Below, one piece after another: positions 7,973-14,960 of a stretch of DNA of 43,826 nt. The stretch is from Acidobacteriota bacterium (GTDB lineage: Bacteria > Acidobacteriota > Thermoanaerobaculia > UBA5066). The DNA lies in assembly GCA_029567505.1 (NCBI GenBank), contig JAKPXO010000301.1, positions 1 through 43,826 of the forward strand, given 5' to 3'. A program made the position numbers and the translations under genes. The number at the start of each line of letters is the position of its first letter. Within the stretch, counting starts at the first letter, position 1. The notes below the pieces were generated by a model, which searched no databases, had not been told where the DNA came from, and saw only the letters and a list, made by a program, of their open reading frames with translations.

Positions 7973-9166
7973 ATGGACCACGCCCGACGCTCCGCTCCGC
8001 GGTTCCTCGCCGTCGCCGCGCTCCTGGCCTTCCCCGCGCTCCCGGCGTTCGCGTCGGGGCCGGCCCCGACGCCGCCCCCGGCCGCCAGCGACGGCCGCTG
8101 GTTCGACAGGGGGATGGAGCTCCACGAGGAGGAGAAGTGGGACGAGGCGATCGCCGCGTTCCGCCGCGCGATCGAGACGGGCGAGCGTGTCGGGGCCTCG
8201 TCGTTCAACGTCGCCTGCGCGTACTCGCGCAAGGGCGAGAAGGAGCTCGCCTTCGAGTGGCTCGGGCGGGCCGAAGAGGCCGGGTTCGAGCTGCGGCGCC
8301 ATCTCGACGACGACGACCTCGATCCGCTCCGCACGGATCCCCGGTTCACCGCGTTGAAGGCGAAGGCGCGGGCGGCCCGGTCGGGGCGGAGCGCCGAGAA
8401 GTGCCGGGCGGCCGTCGTCCGCTACGACCAGCTCGCGGGGCGGGGGTCAAAGGACGGCCGAGCGCTCTTCGACAACGGGCAGGACCTCCTTTCGTGCGGG
8501 GAGCTCGACCGCGCCGCCCGGACCTTCATGGCGGCCGCGGAGGCCGGCCGGCGGGAGGGGACCGCGCTCTACAACGCGGCCTGCGCCCGCGCGCTCGAGA
8601 GCCGGAACGCGGAGGCTCTCGACCTCCTCGAGCGCGCCGTCGCCGCCGGCTACGACGGAACCGGACACCTGCGGCGGGACGACGACCTCGACTCTCTCCG
8701 CGCCGAGCCACGCTTCGCGAGGATCGTGAAGGACGCCGAGGCGCTCTCCCTCGGAGACTTCCCGAGCCTCGGGGCCCGGCTCCTGCGTTCCCAGATGGTC
8801 GCGGAGGCCGACGAGGCCGCGGCGCGGTTCGAGCAGTACCTGCGAACGAACCCGAGGAGCGGGCGGGCGTGGTGGAGCATCGGCAGGGTCCGTCTCGCCG
8901 CCGGCCAGGACCGGGAGGCCGTCCACGCCTTCACCCGGGCCCTTTCCCTCGGCTACCGACGCGGCGTCACGGCCTACGACCTCGCCTGCGCCCATGCGCG
9001 GCTGAAGGAGCGCGATGCCGCGTTTGCCCGCCTGTTCGAGGCGATCGACCTCGGCGCGGCCACCGCCGACCACGTCGAGGAGGACGACGACCTCTGGAAC
9101 CTCCGGCGCGACCCCCGCTTCGAGAAGGCGATCGCGAGAGCGCGGGGAGCCCGGGCCCGGCGCTGA
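7973..9166 (+). CDS. Secreted TPR protein with three repeated D-D-D-L-x-x-L-R modules
   Basis: A 397-aa protein with a signal peptide (residues 1-28, ending A-F-A-S). It consists of three copies of a TPR-containing module of about 120-130 residues. Each has Y/F-N-x-A-C-A or Y-D-L-A-C-A followed by a helix pair and a terminal D-D-D-L-x-x-L-R-x-x-P-R-F, with ends near residues 124, 247 and 382. This TPR end-of-group pattern is seen in periplasmic or peptidase-associated proteins of several phyla; here no catalytic domain is attached. Likely a periplasmic interaction scaffold. It is transcribed divergently from the halogenase-like gene and has a hairpin about 30 nt after the stop. Confidence 0.75.
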   Translation: MDHARRSAPRFLAVAALLAFPALPAFASGPAPTPPPAASDGRWFDRGMELHEEEKWDEAIAAFRRAIETGERVGASSFNVACAYSRKGEKELAFEWLGRAEEAGFELRRHLDDDDLDPLRTDPRFTALKAKARAARSGRSAEKCRAAVVRYDQLAGRGSKDGRALFDNGQDLLSCGELDRAARTFMAAAEAGRREGTALYNAACARALESRNAEALDLLERAVAAGYDGTGHLRRDDDLDSLRAEPRFARIVKDAEALSLGDFPSLGARLLRSQMVAEADEAAARFEQYLRTNPRSGRAWWSIGRVRLAAGQDREAVHAFTRALSLGYRRGVTAYDLACAHARLKERDAAFARLFEAIDLGAATADHVEEDDDLWNLRRDPRFEKAIARARGARARR

Positions 9167-9195
9167 GGGGCCCCGGCTCCCTTCCGGCCGGGAAC

Positions 9196-9222
9196 GGACG
9201 GCGCGCCACCGGGGCGCCGTCC
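9196..9222 (+). terminator. Putative intrinsic terminator after the TPR gene
   Basis: A 9-bp GC-rich stem (9196-9204 with 9214-9222) and a 9-nt loop start 30 nt after the TPR stop codon. No strong T-tract follows. The rest of the 9167-9429 gap holds no open gene; it is the likely promoter and leader of the RRM gene, but I see no convincing -35/-10 pair. Confidence 0.45.
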
Positions 9223-9429
9223 ACCGAGGGGCCTCGCGCCGCCCTCCCGCGAAGTCGTGGTACTCTGAACCTGGCACATTCGCCACTCTCCGCCTCCTCG
9301 CTCTCCGAACTTCGGGCAGACGGCGCGGCAAAGCGTAACGAGCAGGCCCCGTCCCCCGCGCGCTTCCGACTCACCTATCTCTCCACCAGATCGTCTCCGG
9401 ACGACCGAGACAAGACACGAGGACTCACG

Positions 9430-9705
9430 ATGAAGCTCTACGTTGGAAACCTCTCCTACAACACGACCGACGCCACCCTCAACGACCTCTTCGCGCCGTT
9501 CGGCCAGGTCGAGTCCGCCCGCGTCATCACCGACCGCGACAGCGGCACGTCGAAGGGCTTCGGCTTCGTCGAGATGTCGAACTCCGACGCGCAGAAGGCG
9601 ATGGGCGCCCTCAACGGCCGCGAGATCGACGGCCGCGCCATCCGCGTCAACGAGGCCAAGCCGCAGGAGAACCGCGGCGGCGGCGGCGGGCGCGGCCGCT
9701 GGTAG
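9430..9705 (+). CDS. RRM-domain RNA-binding protein with glycine-rich tail
   Basis: A 91-aa protein consisting of one RNA-recognition motif and a short Gly/Arg tail. RNP2 is L-Y-V-G-N-L (3-8) and RNP1 is K-G-F-G-F-V-E-M (42-49), with the aromatic residues needed for RNA stacking intact. The tail R-G-G-G-G-G-R-G-R-W resembles RGG extensions. Bacterial single-RRM proteins of this type (for example cyanobacterial Rbp) are often cold-induced and bind mRNA. The 263-bp upstream gap would allow a long leader, consistent with post-transcriptional control, but this is inference. A strong hairpin follows. Confidence 0.92.
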   Translation: MKLYVGNLSYNTTDATLNDLFAPFGQVESARVITDRDSGTSKGFGFVEMSNSDAQKAMGALNGREIDGRAIRVNEAKPQENRGGGGGRGRW

Positions 9706-9738
9706 TCCCGGACGTCACGTCCGGCCCCGGTCGTCGTC

Positions 9739-9769
9739 CGCGGGGGCCCGGGTCACCCGGGCCTCCGCG
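9739..9769 (+). terminator. Putative terminator after the RRM gene
   Basis: A 14-bp stem (9739-9752 with 9756-9769, one G-U pair, 3-nt loop) begins 34 nt after the RRM stop. It is GC-only and lacks a T-tract. Confidence 0.5.
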
Positions 9770-9802
9770 GGCCGGCCGCGGGAGCCGAGGAGAGCGCCAG
9801 AG

Positions 9803-9976
9803 ATGGATTTCGGAATCGGGCTCCTGATCGCCGCGGCGCTCGCCTTCGGCGTCTACCGCTTCGTCGTCGCACGCACCCGCCGCGAAGCGGAACGGAAGAC
9901 GCGGGCCGACCGCAAGGCGAAGGTCGCCCGGGACGACGCGAAGGCGATCCAGCGGGCCATCGACGCCCGGCGCTGA
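9803..9976 (+). CDS. Small single-pass membrane protein, hypothetical
   Basis: A 57-aa protein with one hydrophobic segment at residues 4-22 (I-G-L-L-I-A-A-A-L-A-F-G-V-Y) followed by a strongly basic, helical tail rich in Arg, Lys and Asp. Topology is likely N-out with the charged tail in the cytoplasm. The ATG is preceded by a GAGGAG-like purine run about 9 nt upstream. I do not recognise a family. Its codon use matches its neighbours, which supports a real gene despite its size. It converges with the next gene. Confidence 0.55.
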   Translation: MDFGIGLLIAAALAFGVYRFVVARTRREAERKTRADRKAKVARDDAKAIQRAIDARR

Positions 9977-9984
9977 TCGGGAGC

Positions 9985-10005
9985 GCCCGCCGCCTCGTGG
10001 CGGGC
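9985..10005. terminator. Small hairpin between convergent genes
   Basis: A 7-bp stem, GCCCGCC (9985-9991) with GGCGGGC (9999-10005), and a 7-nt loop sit in the 37-bp gap between stops at 9976 and 10014. Possibly a shared terminator. Confidence 0.35.
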
Positions 10006-10013
10006 CCCCGTCC

Positions 10014-10445
10014 CTACGTCATCCGGAGAAGAGACGCCCTCTTCCTCTCGTAGGCCTCCCCGAGGCCGAGAGAGAGCGCCACGTCGCAGAGGCGGAGCGC
10101 CTCCTCGAACTCGGCTCTCTCGCTCCGGAGGGCGATGCCGCGCTCGAGGAAGCGGAGCGAGGCGACCTCCCTCGAGAACCGGCGCCCGAGGTCCTCGCGT
10201 GCCACCGCGAGGTATCTCTCCGCGGACGCCAGCGCCTCCAGCGCCTCGTCCTCGTCGTCGGCGTCCGCCGCCAGGAGGGCGTACGCGAAGAACTTCACGC
10301 CGTTCGGCATCGAGTCGGACGACGCGATGACACGCGAGACGTACTTCGCCCCCTCGTTCCGCAGCGACGCCTCGCGATGCCCCGTGAGGAGGTCGTCGAG
10401 GCGCTCCTCGGGGCTCTTCCGGCACGGCTCGATCCGTTTTCCCAT
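10014..10445 (-). CDS. Hypothetical helical protein
   Basis: A 143-aa protein with no signal peptide or membrane segment. It is almost entirely helical and rich in Ala, Glu, Leu and Arg; repeated A-L-x-x-A and R-F-L-E-R-G-I-A-L-R segments resemble TPR- or Sel1-like helical hairpins without a clear consensus. The N-terminus K-R-I-E-P-C-R-K-S-P-E-E-R-L-D-D-L-L is distinctive. ATG at 10445 is chosen because upstream sequence in frame crosses the divergent promoter region of the phosphatase gene at 10495. No family is recognised. Confidence 0.5.
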   Translation of the reverse strand: MGKRIEPCRKSPEERLDDLLTGHREASLRNEGAKYVSRVIASSDSMPNGVKFFAYALLAADADDEDEALEALASAERYLAVAREDLGRRFSREVASLRFLERGIALRSERAEFEEALRLCDVALSLGLGEAYERKRASLLRMT

Positions 10446-10494
10446 GGGACGTGAGAGTACGCGAGCGCGGGCGCTGCTAGACTCAGGAATTCCG

Positions 10495-11253
10495 ATGAGC
10501 AAGGTCCCGTCCGCCATCGCCTCCGCCGCACTCGCTCTCGTCCTGACGTCCTGCGCGCCCACGGCGCGCCCGCCGGCCACCGCACCGGCCGCGACGGCCG
10601 CCCGAGCGAGCCGCCCCACCGACGAGCTCCACTGGGTCCGCGGCTCGGCCGAGTACCGGGCCGTCACGATCCAGACCTTCCGGGCCGCGCTGGAGGCCGC
10701 AGAAGAAGCCAGCGCCGGCCGTCCCGCCGGGAGCTGGGCCGTCTGCGTCGACGCCGACGACACGATCATCGACAACTCCGGCTACGAGGCCGAGCTGCAG
10801 GCCGCGGGCCGGACCCACACCGACGAGGCGTGGGTCGCCTGGGTGAAGAGGCGGGCACGGCCGGCCGTCCCCGGCGCCGCCGCCTTCCTCGCCGGGGTCC
10901 GCGCGCTCGGCGGCCGGGTCGCCGTCGTGACGAACACGCAGGCGTCGCTCTGCGACGACGTGGCGGCGAACCTCGTCCTCGCGGGCCTGCCGTACGACGT
11001 CCTCGTCTGCCGGCCGGACGACGCGGGCGACCGCAAGGAGCCTCGATTCCGGCTCGTCACCGAGGGGATCGCGCGGCCCGACCTGGGGCCGCTCGAGATC
11101 CTCGTCTGGGTCGGCGACAACATCCAGGACTTCCCCGACCGGAGCCAGAAGCTGCGCGACGAGCCCGAGAGCGCGTTCGGGGAGTTCGGCGTCCGCTACT
11201 TCGCGCTGCCGAACCCGATCTACGGGACCTGGGAGAAGAACGGCCCCCGCTGA
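10495..11253 (+). CDS. HAD acid phosphatase, class B / lipoprotein e(P4) family
   Basis: A 252-aa lipoprotein: signal peptide with lipobox L-T-S-C (Cys20) and an Ala/Pro-rich linker, then a HAD hydrolase domain. Motif I is D-A-D-D-T (86-90), providing the nucleophilic Asp, preceded by V-C-V and followed by I-I-D-N-S. The T of V-V-T-N-T-Q is motif II, and W-V-G-D-N-I-Q-D-F carries the motif IV acid residues that bind Mg2+. The family dephosphorylates nucleotides and organic phosphates in the periplasm, facing outward from the outer membrane in e(P4). The name is family-level; substrate is not determined. A TAGACT box is near the start codon, without a matching -35. Confidence 0.85.
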   Translation: MSKVPSAIASAALALVLTSCAPTARPPATAPAATAARASRPTDELHWVRGSAEYRAVTIQTFRAALEAAEEASAGRPAGSWAVCVDADDTIIDNSGYEAELQAAGRTHTDEAWVAWVKRRARPAVPGAAAFLAGVRALGGRVAVVTNTQASLCDDVAANLVLAGLPYDVLVCRPDDAGDRKEPRFRLVTEGIARPDLGPLEILVWVGDNIQDFPDRSQKLRDEPESAFGEFGVRYFALPNPIYGTWEKNGPR

Positions 11254-11262
11254 GCGGGCGGT

Positions 11263-11291
11263 TTGACGCCCCGTCGAATCGGCTCCAGACT
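11263..11291 (+). promoter_or_regulatory. Possible sigma70-type promoter for the 11354 gene
   Basis: TTGACG (11263-11268) matches the -35 consensus at 5 of 6 positions and is followed after 17 nt by CAGACT (3 of 6 to TATAAT). It lies 63 nt upstream of the ATG at 11354 and just after the phosphatase stop. Weak -10, so tentative. Confidence 0.3.
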
Positions 11292-11353
11292 CGTACGAAA
11301 CGATCACCCGGAGAGCCGCGGCGCGGCCCGGCGCGCCGGGAGAGGGGACGCGA

Positions 11354-12130
11354 ATGCCGACGATCAGCACGCGGAAGTTCATCGCCCTTCGAAAGCTGAC
11401 CCGCGCCCTGGCGGAGACGCTTCGCGCCGACGTGCGCAGCACGCTCATCACGATCGAGCCGCTGCTCCGTCCGCGCGCGGTCTTCGGCGAGCACGTCCAG
11501 GGGCACGGGAAGGAGCTCGTGAAGGGCGCCGACCGGGCCTTCAAGGACCTCGTGGCCGACTTCGCGGAGGTCGCCGGGAGCAAGCCGTTCCACCTCCCGA
11601 AGGAGCTGAAGTCGCCGTTCGAGGTGATGAGCGCCTCGCTCGAGATGCAGCCGGTCGAGTATTCGTACACCGCCCGCGGAGAGCGCGAGGGCAAGACGGT
11701 CCGGATCACCTCGCCGCTGAAGTGGGTCGTCAACTACCGCGACTACGGCCTCGACGAGCTCAAGCGCGTCCTCGCCGACCGCAACCGGACCGAGGAGCAG
11801 CTGAGGCGCTTCGTCCTCCACTTCCTCCTCGTCGAGCACGTCTTCACGCGGCAGACGGGGATCCGGGAGATGCTCGACGCGCTTCGTCTCCCGGTCGTGG
11901 TCGAGCGGCGCCCCGAGTTCGGGAACCTCCCGATCACCTGCGTCACGACGGCCGTCTCCACGTACCGTCCCGACGACGAGGTGATCATCGAGACGACGGA
12001 GATCTCGGGGAGCGAGGAGTTCGAGGAGTTCGTGAAGGTCTCCGACATCTCGGGGATGAAGGACGCCCTGAAGGAGAAGCTCGTCGAGCTCGTCCGGACG
12101 CAGGGGCCGGAGCTCCTGGACGAGGCCTAA
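11354..12130 (+). CDS. Hypothetical 258-aa cytosolic protein
   Basis: No family recognised. The protein lacks a signal peptide and membrane segments. Residues 1-75 are helical and basic (R-K-F-I-A-L-R-K-L-T-R), followed by a beta-rich part with Y-S-Y-T-A-R-G-E-R, a K-W-V-V-N-Y-R-D-Y-G segment, a helical L-R-R-F-V-L-H-F-L-L-V-E-H-V-F stretch and a final region D-D-E-V-I-I-E-T-T-E-I-S-G. Acidic C-terminus. A GAGAGGGGA Shine-Dalgarno-like run precedes the ATG, next to a 14-nt self-complementary site at 11327-11340. It lies about 1.1 kb from the T6SS genes but is separated from them by an oppositely oriented methyltransferase, so a T6SS link is unsupported. Confidence 0.6.
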   Translation: MPTISTRKFIALRKLTRALAETLRADVRSTLITIEPLLRPRAVFGEHVQGHGKELVKGADRAFKDLVADFAEVAGSKPFHLPKELKSPFEVMSASLEMQPVEYSYTARGEREGKTVRITSPLKWVVNYRDYGLDELKRVLADRNRTEEQLRRFVLHFLLVEHVFTRQTGIREMLDALRLPVVVERRPEFGNLPITCVTTAVSTYRPDDEVIIETTEISGSEEFEEFVKVSDISGMKDALKEKLVELVRTQGPELLDEA

Positions 12131-12189
12131 CGCCTCCGGTCGGCTCCCGCCGCGCGAGGCGTCCGCTCCCCTCCGGCCCCCGCTCCCGT

Positions 12190-13170
12190 TCAGCCCTTTC
12201 GACGCAGCCAGAGCCCTCCGCCGCGGCTCCGCTGCCACTGCGGCAGCTCCTTGAGGAGCGCCCCCCGGTGGGAGGTTTCCAGGAAGCTCGCGAAGAACGC
12301 GATCTCCCAGGAGGAGCTGTTGAGGAGGAACGCCCTCCAAAGGTACGCCTCGTTGAAGGCGCGTCCCTCTGTCACCCACGCGCTCGGGTACTCGAAGGGC
12401 CAGAAGACCCCGTCGACGTGGACGTGGACCCCTGCCTTCAGCCTCGGGACCACGCGGAAGAGGAGGTGGTTCACGTCGCTCCCGGTCTTCGAGACGTGGC
12501 TCGTCTCGACGCAGAGGACGTCGTTGGCGCCGAGCGACGTGAAGGTGTCGTAGGGGACCTCGTGGACGCGGGCCGGCAGGAGCCGGACCTTCTCCGACTC
12601 CTCCCGACCGAGGATCGGGCGGAGCCGCTCGGCCTCCGGGTCGACGACGGTGATCGCGATCGACCGACCGCACACGTGCTCGTTCAGGTCGAGGAGGGTC
12701 GGGACGAAAGGCCCGGCGCCCGCGCAGACGACGCGCCGGGGACGGAGCTTCCGGAGGAAGGCGTGCAGCAGGGCGACGTCGGCCCACCCGTACGAGGGGT
12801 CGTCGGGGTCGCTCCGCCGGCCCTCTCCCGGCGGCGGAAGGGCCGGTTCGGCCCCCCATCTCTTCATCTCCCGAATCAGGTTCAGCTGCGGCTCGACGAG
12901 CAGGTCGAGACCGGGCAGCTCGTCGGGAGGACGCCCGAAGAGCTCGCTCTCGCGCCGGCGCACGTCGTCGAGGTCCGGGATCGGGGACCGCGGGTCGCCG
13001 GGCGGGACCCAGAGCTTCCGCGTCGTCTCCCGGGCCCGGACCAGCTCCTCCCGCTGCGTCGCGACGGTTCCGCGGAGCTCCTCCCGCTCGGCCTCCAGAG
13101 CGAGGATGTAACGGTGGATCTCCTTCAGGACCGGCAGCTGCCGCCCCACCTTCTTCAGGAAGCGGATCAA
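12190..13170 (-). CDS. Class I SAM-dependent methyltransferase, possibly glycan-linked
   Basis: A 326-aa protein. Residues 1-60 form a charged helical/coiled-coil start (L-E-A-E-R-E-E-L-R). The methyltransferase core begins near R-V-V-C-A-G-A-G-P-F, a degenerate motif I, with acidic V-V-D-P-E at the end of strand 2 and a later K-T-G-S-D-V-N-H-L-L-F plus H-V-D-G-V-F-W-P-F-E-Y-P. This resembles Methyltransf_24-type enzymes often seen near polysaccharide genes; substrate unknown. TTG at 13170 is chosen because AAGGAGGT lies 4 nt upstream; an in-frame upstream extension to 13233 would enter the divergent promoter region. It converges with the 11354 gene. Confidence 0.65.
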   Translation of the reverse strand: MIRFLKKVGRQLPVLKEIHRYILALEAEREELRGTVATQREELVRARETTRKLWVPPGDPRSPIPDLDDVRRRESELFGRPPDELPGLDLLVEPQLNLIREMKRWGAEPALPPPGEGRRSDPDDPSYGWADVALLHAFLRKLRPRRVVCAGAGPFVPTLLDLNEHVCGRSIAITVVDPEAERLRPILGREESEKVRLLPARVHEVPYDTFTSLGANDVLCVETSHVSKTGSDVNHLLFRVVPRLKAGVHVHVDGVFWPFEYPSAWVTEGRAFNEAYLWRAFLLNSSSWEIAFFASFLETSHRGALLKELPQWQRSRGGGLWLRRKG

Positions 13171-13215
13171 CGGGACCTCCTTGCTGTGAGGGAACGAGTC
13201 TAGCGCGCCCGCCCC

Positions 13216-13221
13216 TATACT
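13216..13221 (+). promoter_or_regulatory. Possible -10 box (TATACT) for the TssB-TssC fusion gene
   Basis: TATACT matches TATAAT at 5 of 6 positions and lies 34 nt upstream of the ATG at 13255, but no -35 is seen at 17 nt. GAGGAGG at 13239-13245 is a strong ribosome binding site 9 nt before the start. Confidence 0.25.
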
Positions 13222-13254
13222 CGAGCCCACCAAACGTCGAGGAGGCCGCCCCAG

Positions 13255-14604
13255 ATGTCGAAGCCGTTCTCCTTCGGTGCGATCGACGTCCGTCTCGAAT
13301 CCGGCTCCGAGCCGCGCCCGGCGCGCGCGGAGGACGGCGCCCCGTTCCGGATCCTCCTCGCCGGGGACTTCTCGGGCCGGCGGGCCCGTGGTCTCGTCGA
13401 GACCGGGACGACCCTCGGCGAGCGAAAGGCGTTCCGCGTCGACCTCGACTCGCTCGACGCGACGATCGCCCGCCTCGAGCCGCAGGTCCGCCCGCGCGAC
13501 GGCGACGTCCTCCGCTTCCGCGAGCTGGACGACTTCCTCCCGGACACCCTCTTCTCGCGCATCGCGCGCTTCGGCGCGCTGAAGGACGCCGCCGCAGCGG
13601 AGTCACGCCGGCGGGAGACGGCGCGCCCGGCCGCCGGTCTCCTCGACCGCATCCTCGACGGGACCCCGCAGGAGGAGACGCCCGTCGTCGAGGCCGGCCC
13701 CGACGGGCCGACCGAGCTGATGCGGGCGATCCTGGGGAGCGCGGCGTTCCGGGCGCTCGAGGCGAGCTGGCGCGGCGTCGACTTCCTCGTCCGGCGGCTC
13801 GACGTCGACGGCCCGCTCACGCTCCACCTCGTCGACCTCTCTCCCGAGGAGCTCCGCGCCGACCTCCTCGTCGGCGACGACCTCGGGCGGACGGGCCTCC
13901 ACCGCCTCCTCGTCGAGAAGACCGTGGGGACTCCCGGCGGAGAGCCCTGGGCCGCCTTCGTCCTTCTCGACTCCTTCGGGCCGTCGCGCGAGGACGCCGA
14001 GGCGCTCGGACGCCTCGCGCGGATCGCCGCGCTGGCAGGGACGGGCGTCCTCGCCGGGGCCGACCCGGGACTCGTCGGCTGCGCCTCGCTCGCGGCGACG
14101 CCCGACCCCGACGACTGGACCGAGCCGGCGGGCGAGGGGGCCGAGGCCTGGACGGCGCTCCGCCGGCTTCCGGAGGCGCGTTTCGTCGGCCTCGCGCTGC
14201 CGCGCCTCCTCCTCAGGCTCCCTTACGGGAAGGAGACGAACGCCGTCGACGCCTTCGACTTCGAGGAGCTCTCCTCTCCGCCGGAGCACGAGCAGTACCT
14301 CTGGGGCAGCCCGGCGCTCGCGACGGCGCTGCTTCTCGGGGAGGCGTTCCTCGAGGACGGCTGGAGCCTCCGCCCCGGGTCGGCGCAGGAGATCTCCGGC
14401 CTCCCGTTCGCGCTCGTGGAGGAGGACGGCGAGAAGCGCGCCGTGCCGTGCGCCGAGGCGCTCTTCACCGTCCGGGCGATGCAGGCCGTCGCGGAGAAGG
14501 GGCTGATGCCGCTCCTGACGATGAAGGGGACCGACACCGTCCGCCTCGCGATCTTCCAGTCGATCGCCGAACCGCCGGCCTCTCTCGCCGGGCGCTGGAG
14601 CTGA
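13255..14604 (+). CDS. Fused TssB-TssC-like T6SS sheath paralogue
   Basis: A 449-aa protein joining both contractile-sheath subunits. Residues 30-110 resemble TssB: F-R-I-L-L-A-G-D-F-S-G (31-41) parallels V-V-G-V-L-G-D-F-S-G of the TssB at 25041-25577. Residues 150-449 resemble TssC: L-E-A-S-W-R-G-V-D-F-L-V (168-179), L-R-L-P-Y-G-K-E-T (320-328) and Y-L-W-G-S (348-352) match L-E-G-S-W-R-G-L-H-H-L-V, M-R-L-P-Y-G-K-E-T and Y-L-W-G-N in the TssC at 23555-25048. The C-terminal ~120 residues of TssC, including its K-D-C-E-M-F-L-N-Q-W-I segment, are absent. It may cap, adapt or limit the sheath, or bind effectors; function is inferred. It is convergent with PAAR-vgrG, apart from the tssBC operon. 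Confidence 0.8.
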   Translation: MSKPFSFGAIDVRLESGSEPRPARAEDGAPFRILLAGDFSGRRARGLVETGTTLGERKAFRVDLDSLDATIARLEPQVRPRDGDVLRFRELDDFLPDTLFSRIARFGALKDAAAAESRRRETARPAAGLLDRILDGTPQEETPVVEAGPDGPTELMRAILGSAAFRALEASWRGVDFLVRRLDVDGPLTLHLVDLSPEELRADLLVGDDLGRTGLHRLLVEKTVGTPGGEPWAAFVLLDSFGPSREDAEALGRLARIAALAGTGVLAGADPGLVGCASLAATPDPDDWTEPAGEGAEAWTALRRLPEARFVGLALPRLLLRLPYGKETNAVDAFDFEELSSPPEHEQYLWGSPALATALLLGEAFLEDGWSLRPGSAQEISGLPFALVEEDGEKRAVPCAEALFTVRAMQAVAEKGLMPLLTMKGTDTVRLAIFQSIAEPPASLAGRWS

Positions 14605-14658
14605 CCGGGCCGCGCGGCGCCGCCGTCCGATCGCCGCGGAGCCGTCGGTCCTCTGCGA

Positions 14659-14949
14659 TCAGTCCCCGATGAGGACCGACGTGCAGCCGGCGACGATCAC
14701 CCCGCCGTGCGTCGTCTGGTCGCCCACACGTGCCGCCGGCATGTAGGCGATCAGACACCTCGCGGCGCCCGTGGTGATCATGTCCATGGGTCCGGCGCAC
14801 GTCGCCGAGTCGCCGACGCGCGCCGCGGGAAAATATCCGATCAGCACGGTGCCCTCGGCCTTCTGGATCGGCCCGCCGGTATGAGGGCTCCCGTCCGGGT
14901 TCGTCATCGGACAGGTGTGCATGTCGAGCAGCCGCGCGGCCTGCGCCAT
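14659..14949 (-). CDS. PAAR-domain spike-tip protein
   Basis: A 96-aa protein that is one PAAR domain: two P-A-A-R-V-G-D repeats (around residues 41 and 70), with H-T-C-P near the start and T-H-G-G plus a final Cys as likely zinc ligands. PAAR proteins fold into a cone that sharpens the VgrG trimer and can carry effectors. No C-terminal toxin extension exists here, so it would act as a bare tip or as an adaptor for a non-covalent cargo. It starts 11 nt after the vgrG stop, in the same transcript. Gene end is 54 bp from the convergent fusion gene. Confidence 0.92.
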   Translation of the reverse strand: MAQAARLLDMHTCPMTNPDGSPHTGGPIQKAEGTVLIGYFPAARVGDSATCAGPMDMITTGAARCLIAYMPAARVGDQTTHGGVIVAGCTSVLIGD

Positions 14950-14960
14950 CGCTCCCCTCC

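Noticed and set aside
6181-8349. Upstream extension of the LolA-like frame through the halogenase gene
   Set aside because: The sequence is an alternative-frame shadow of the halogenase; a signal peptide begins right after GTG at 6180.
9250-9290. Promoter boxes such as TACTCT near the RRM gene
   Set aside because: Isolated ACTC-containing hexamers recur near several starts (10485, 13216, 11286) but without consistently spaced -35 elements.
12190-13170. Methyltransferase as a T6SS effector
   Set aside because: No T6SS targeting domain, no immunity partner, and its family is common near glycan genes.
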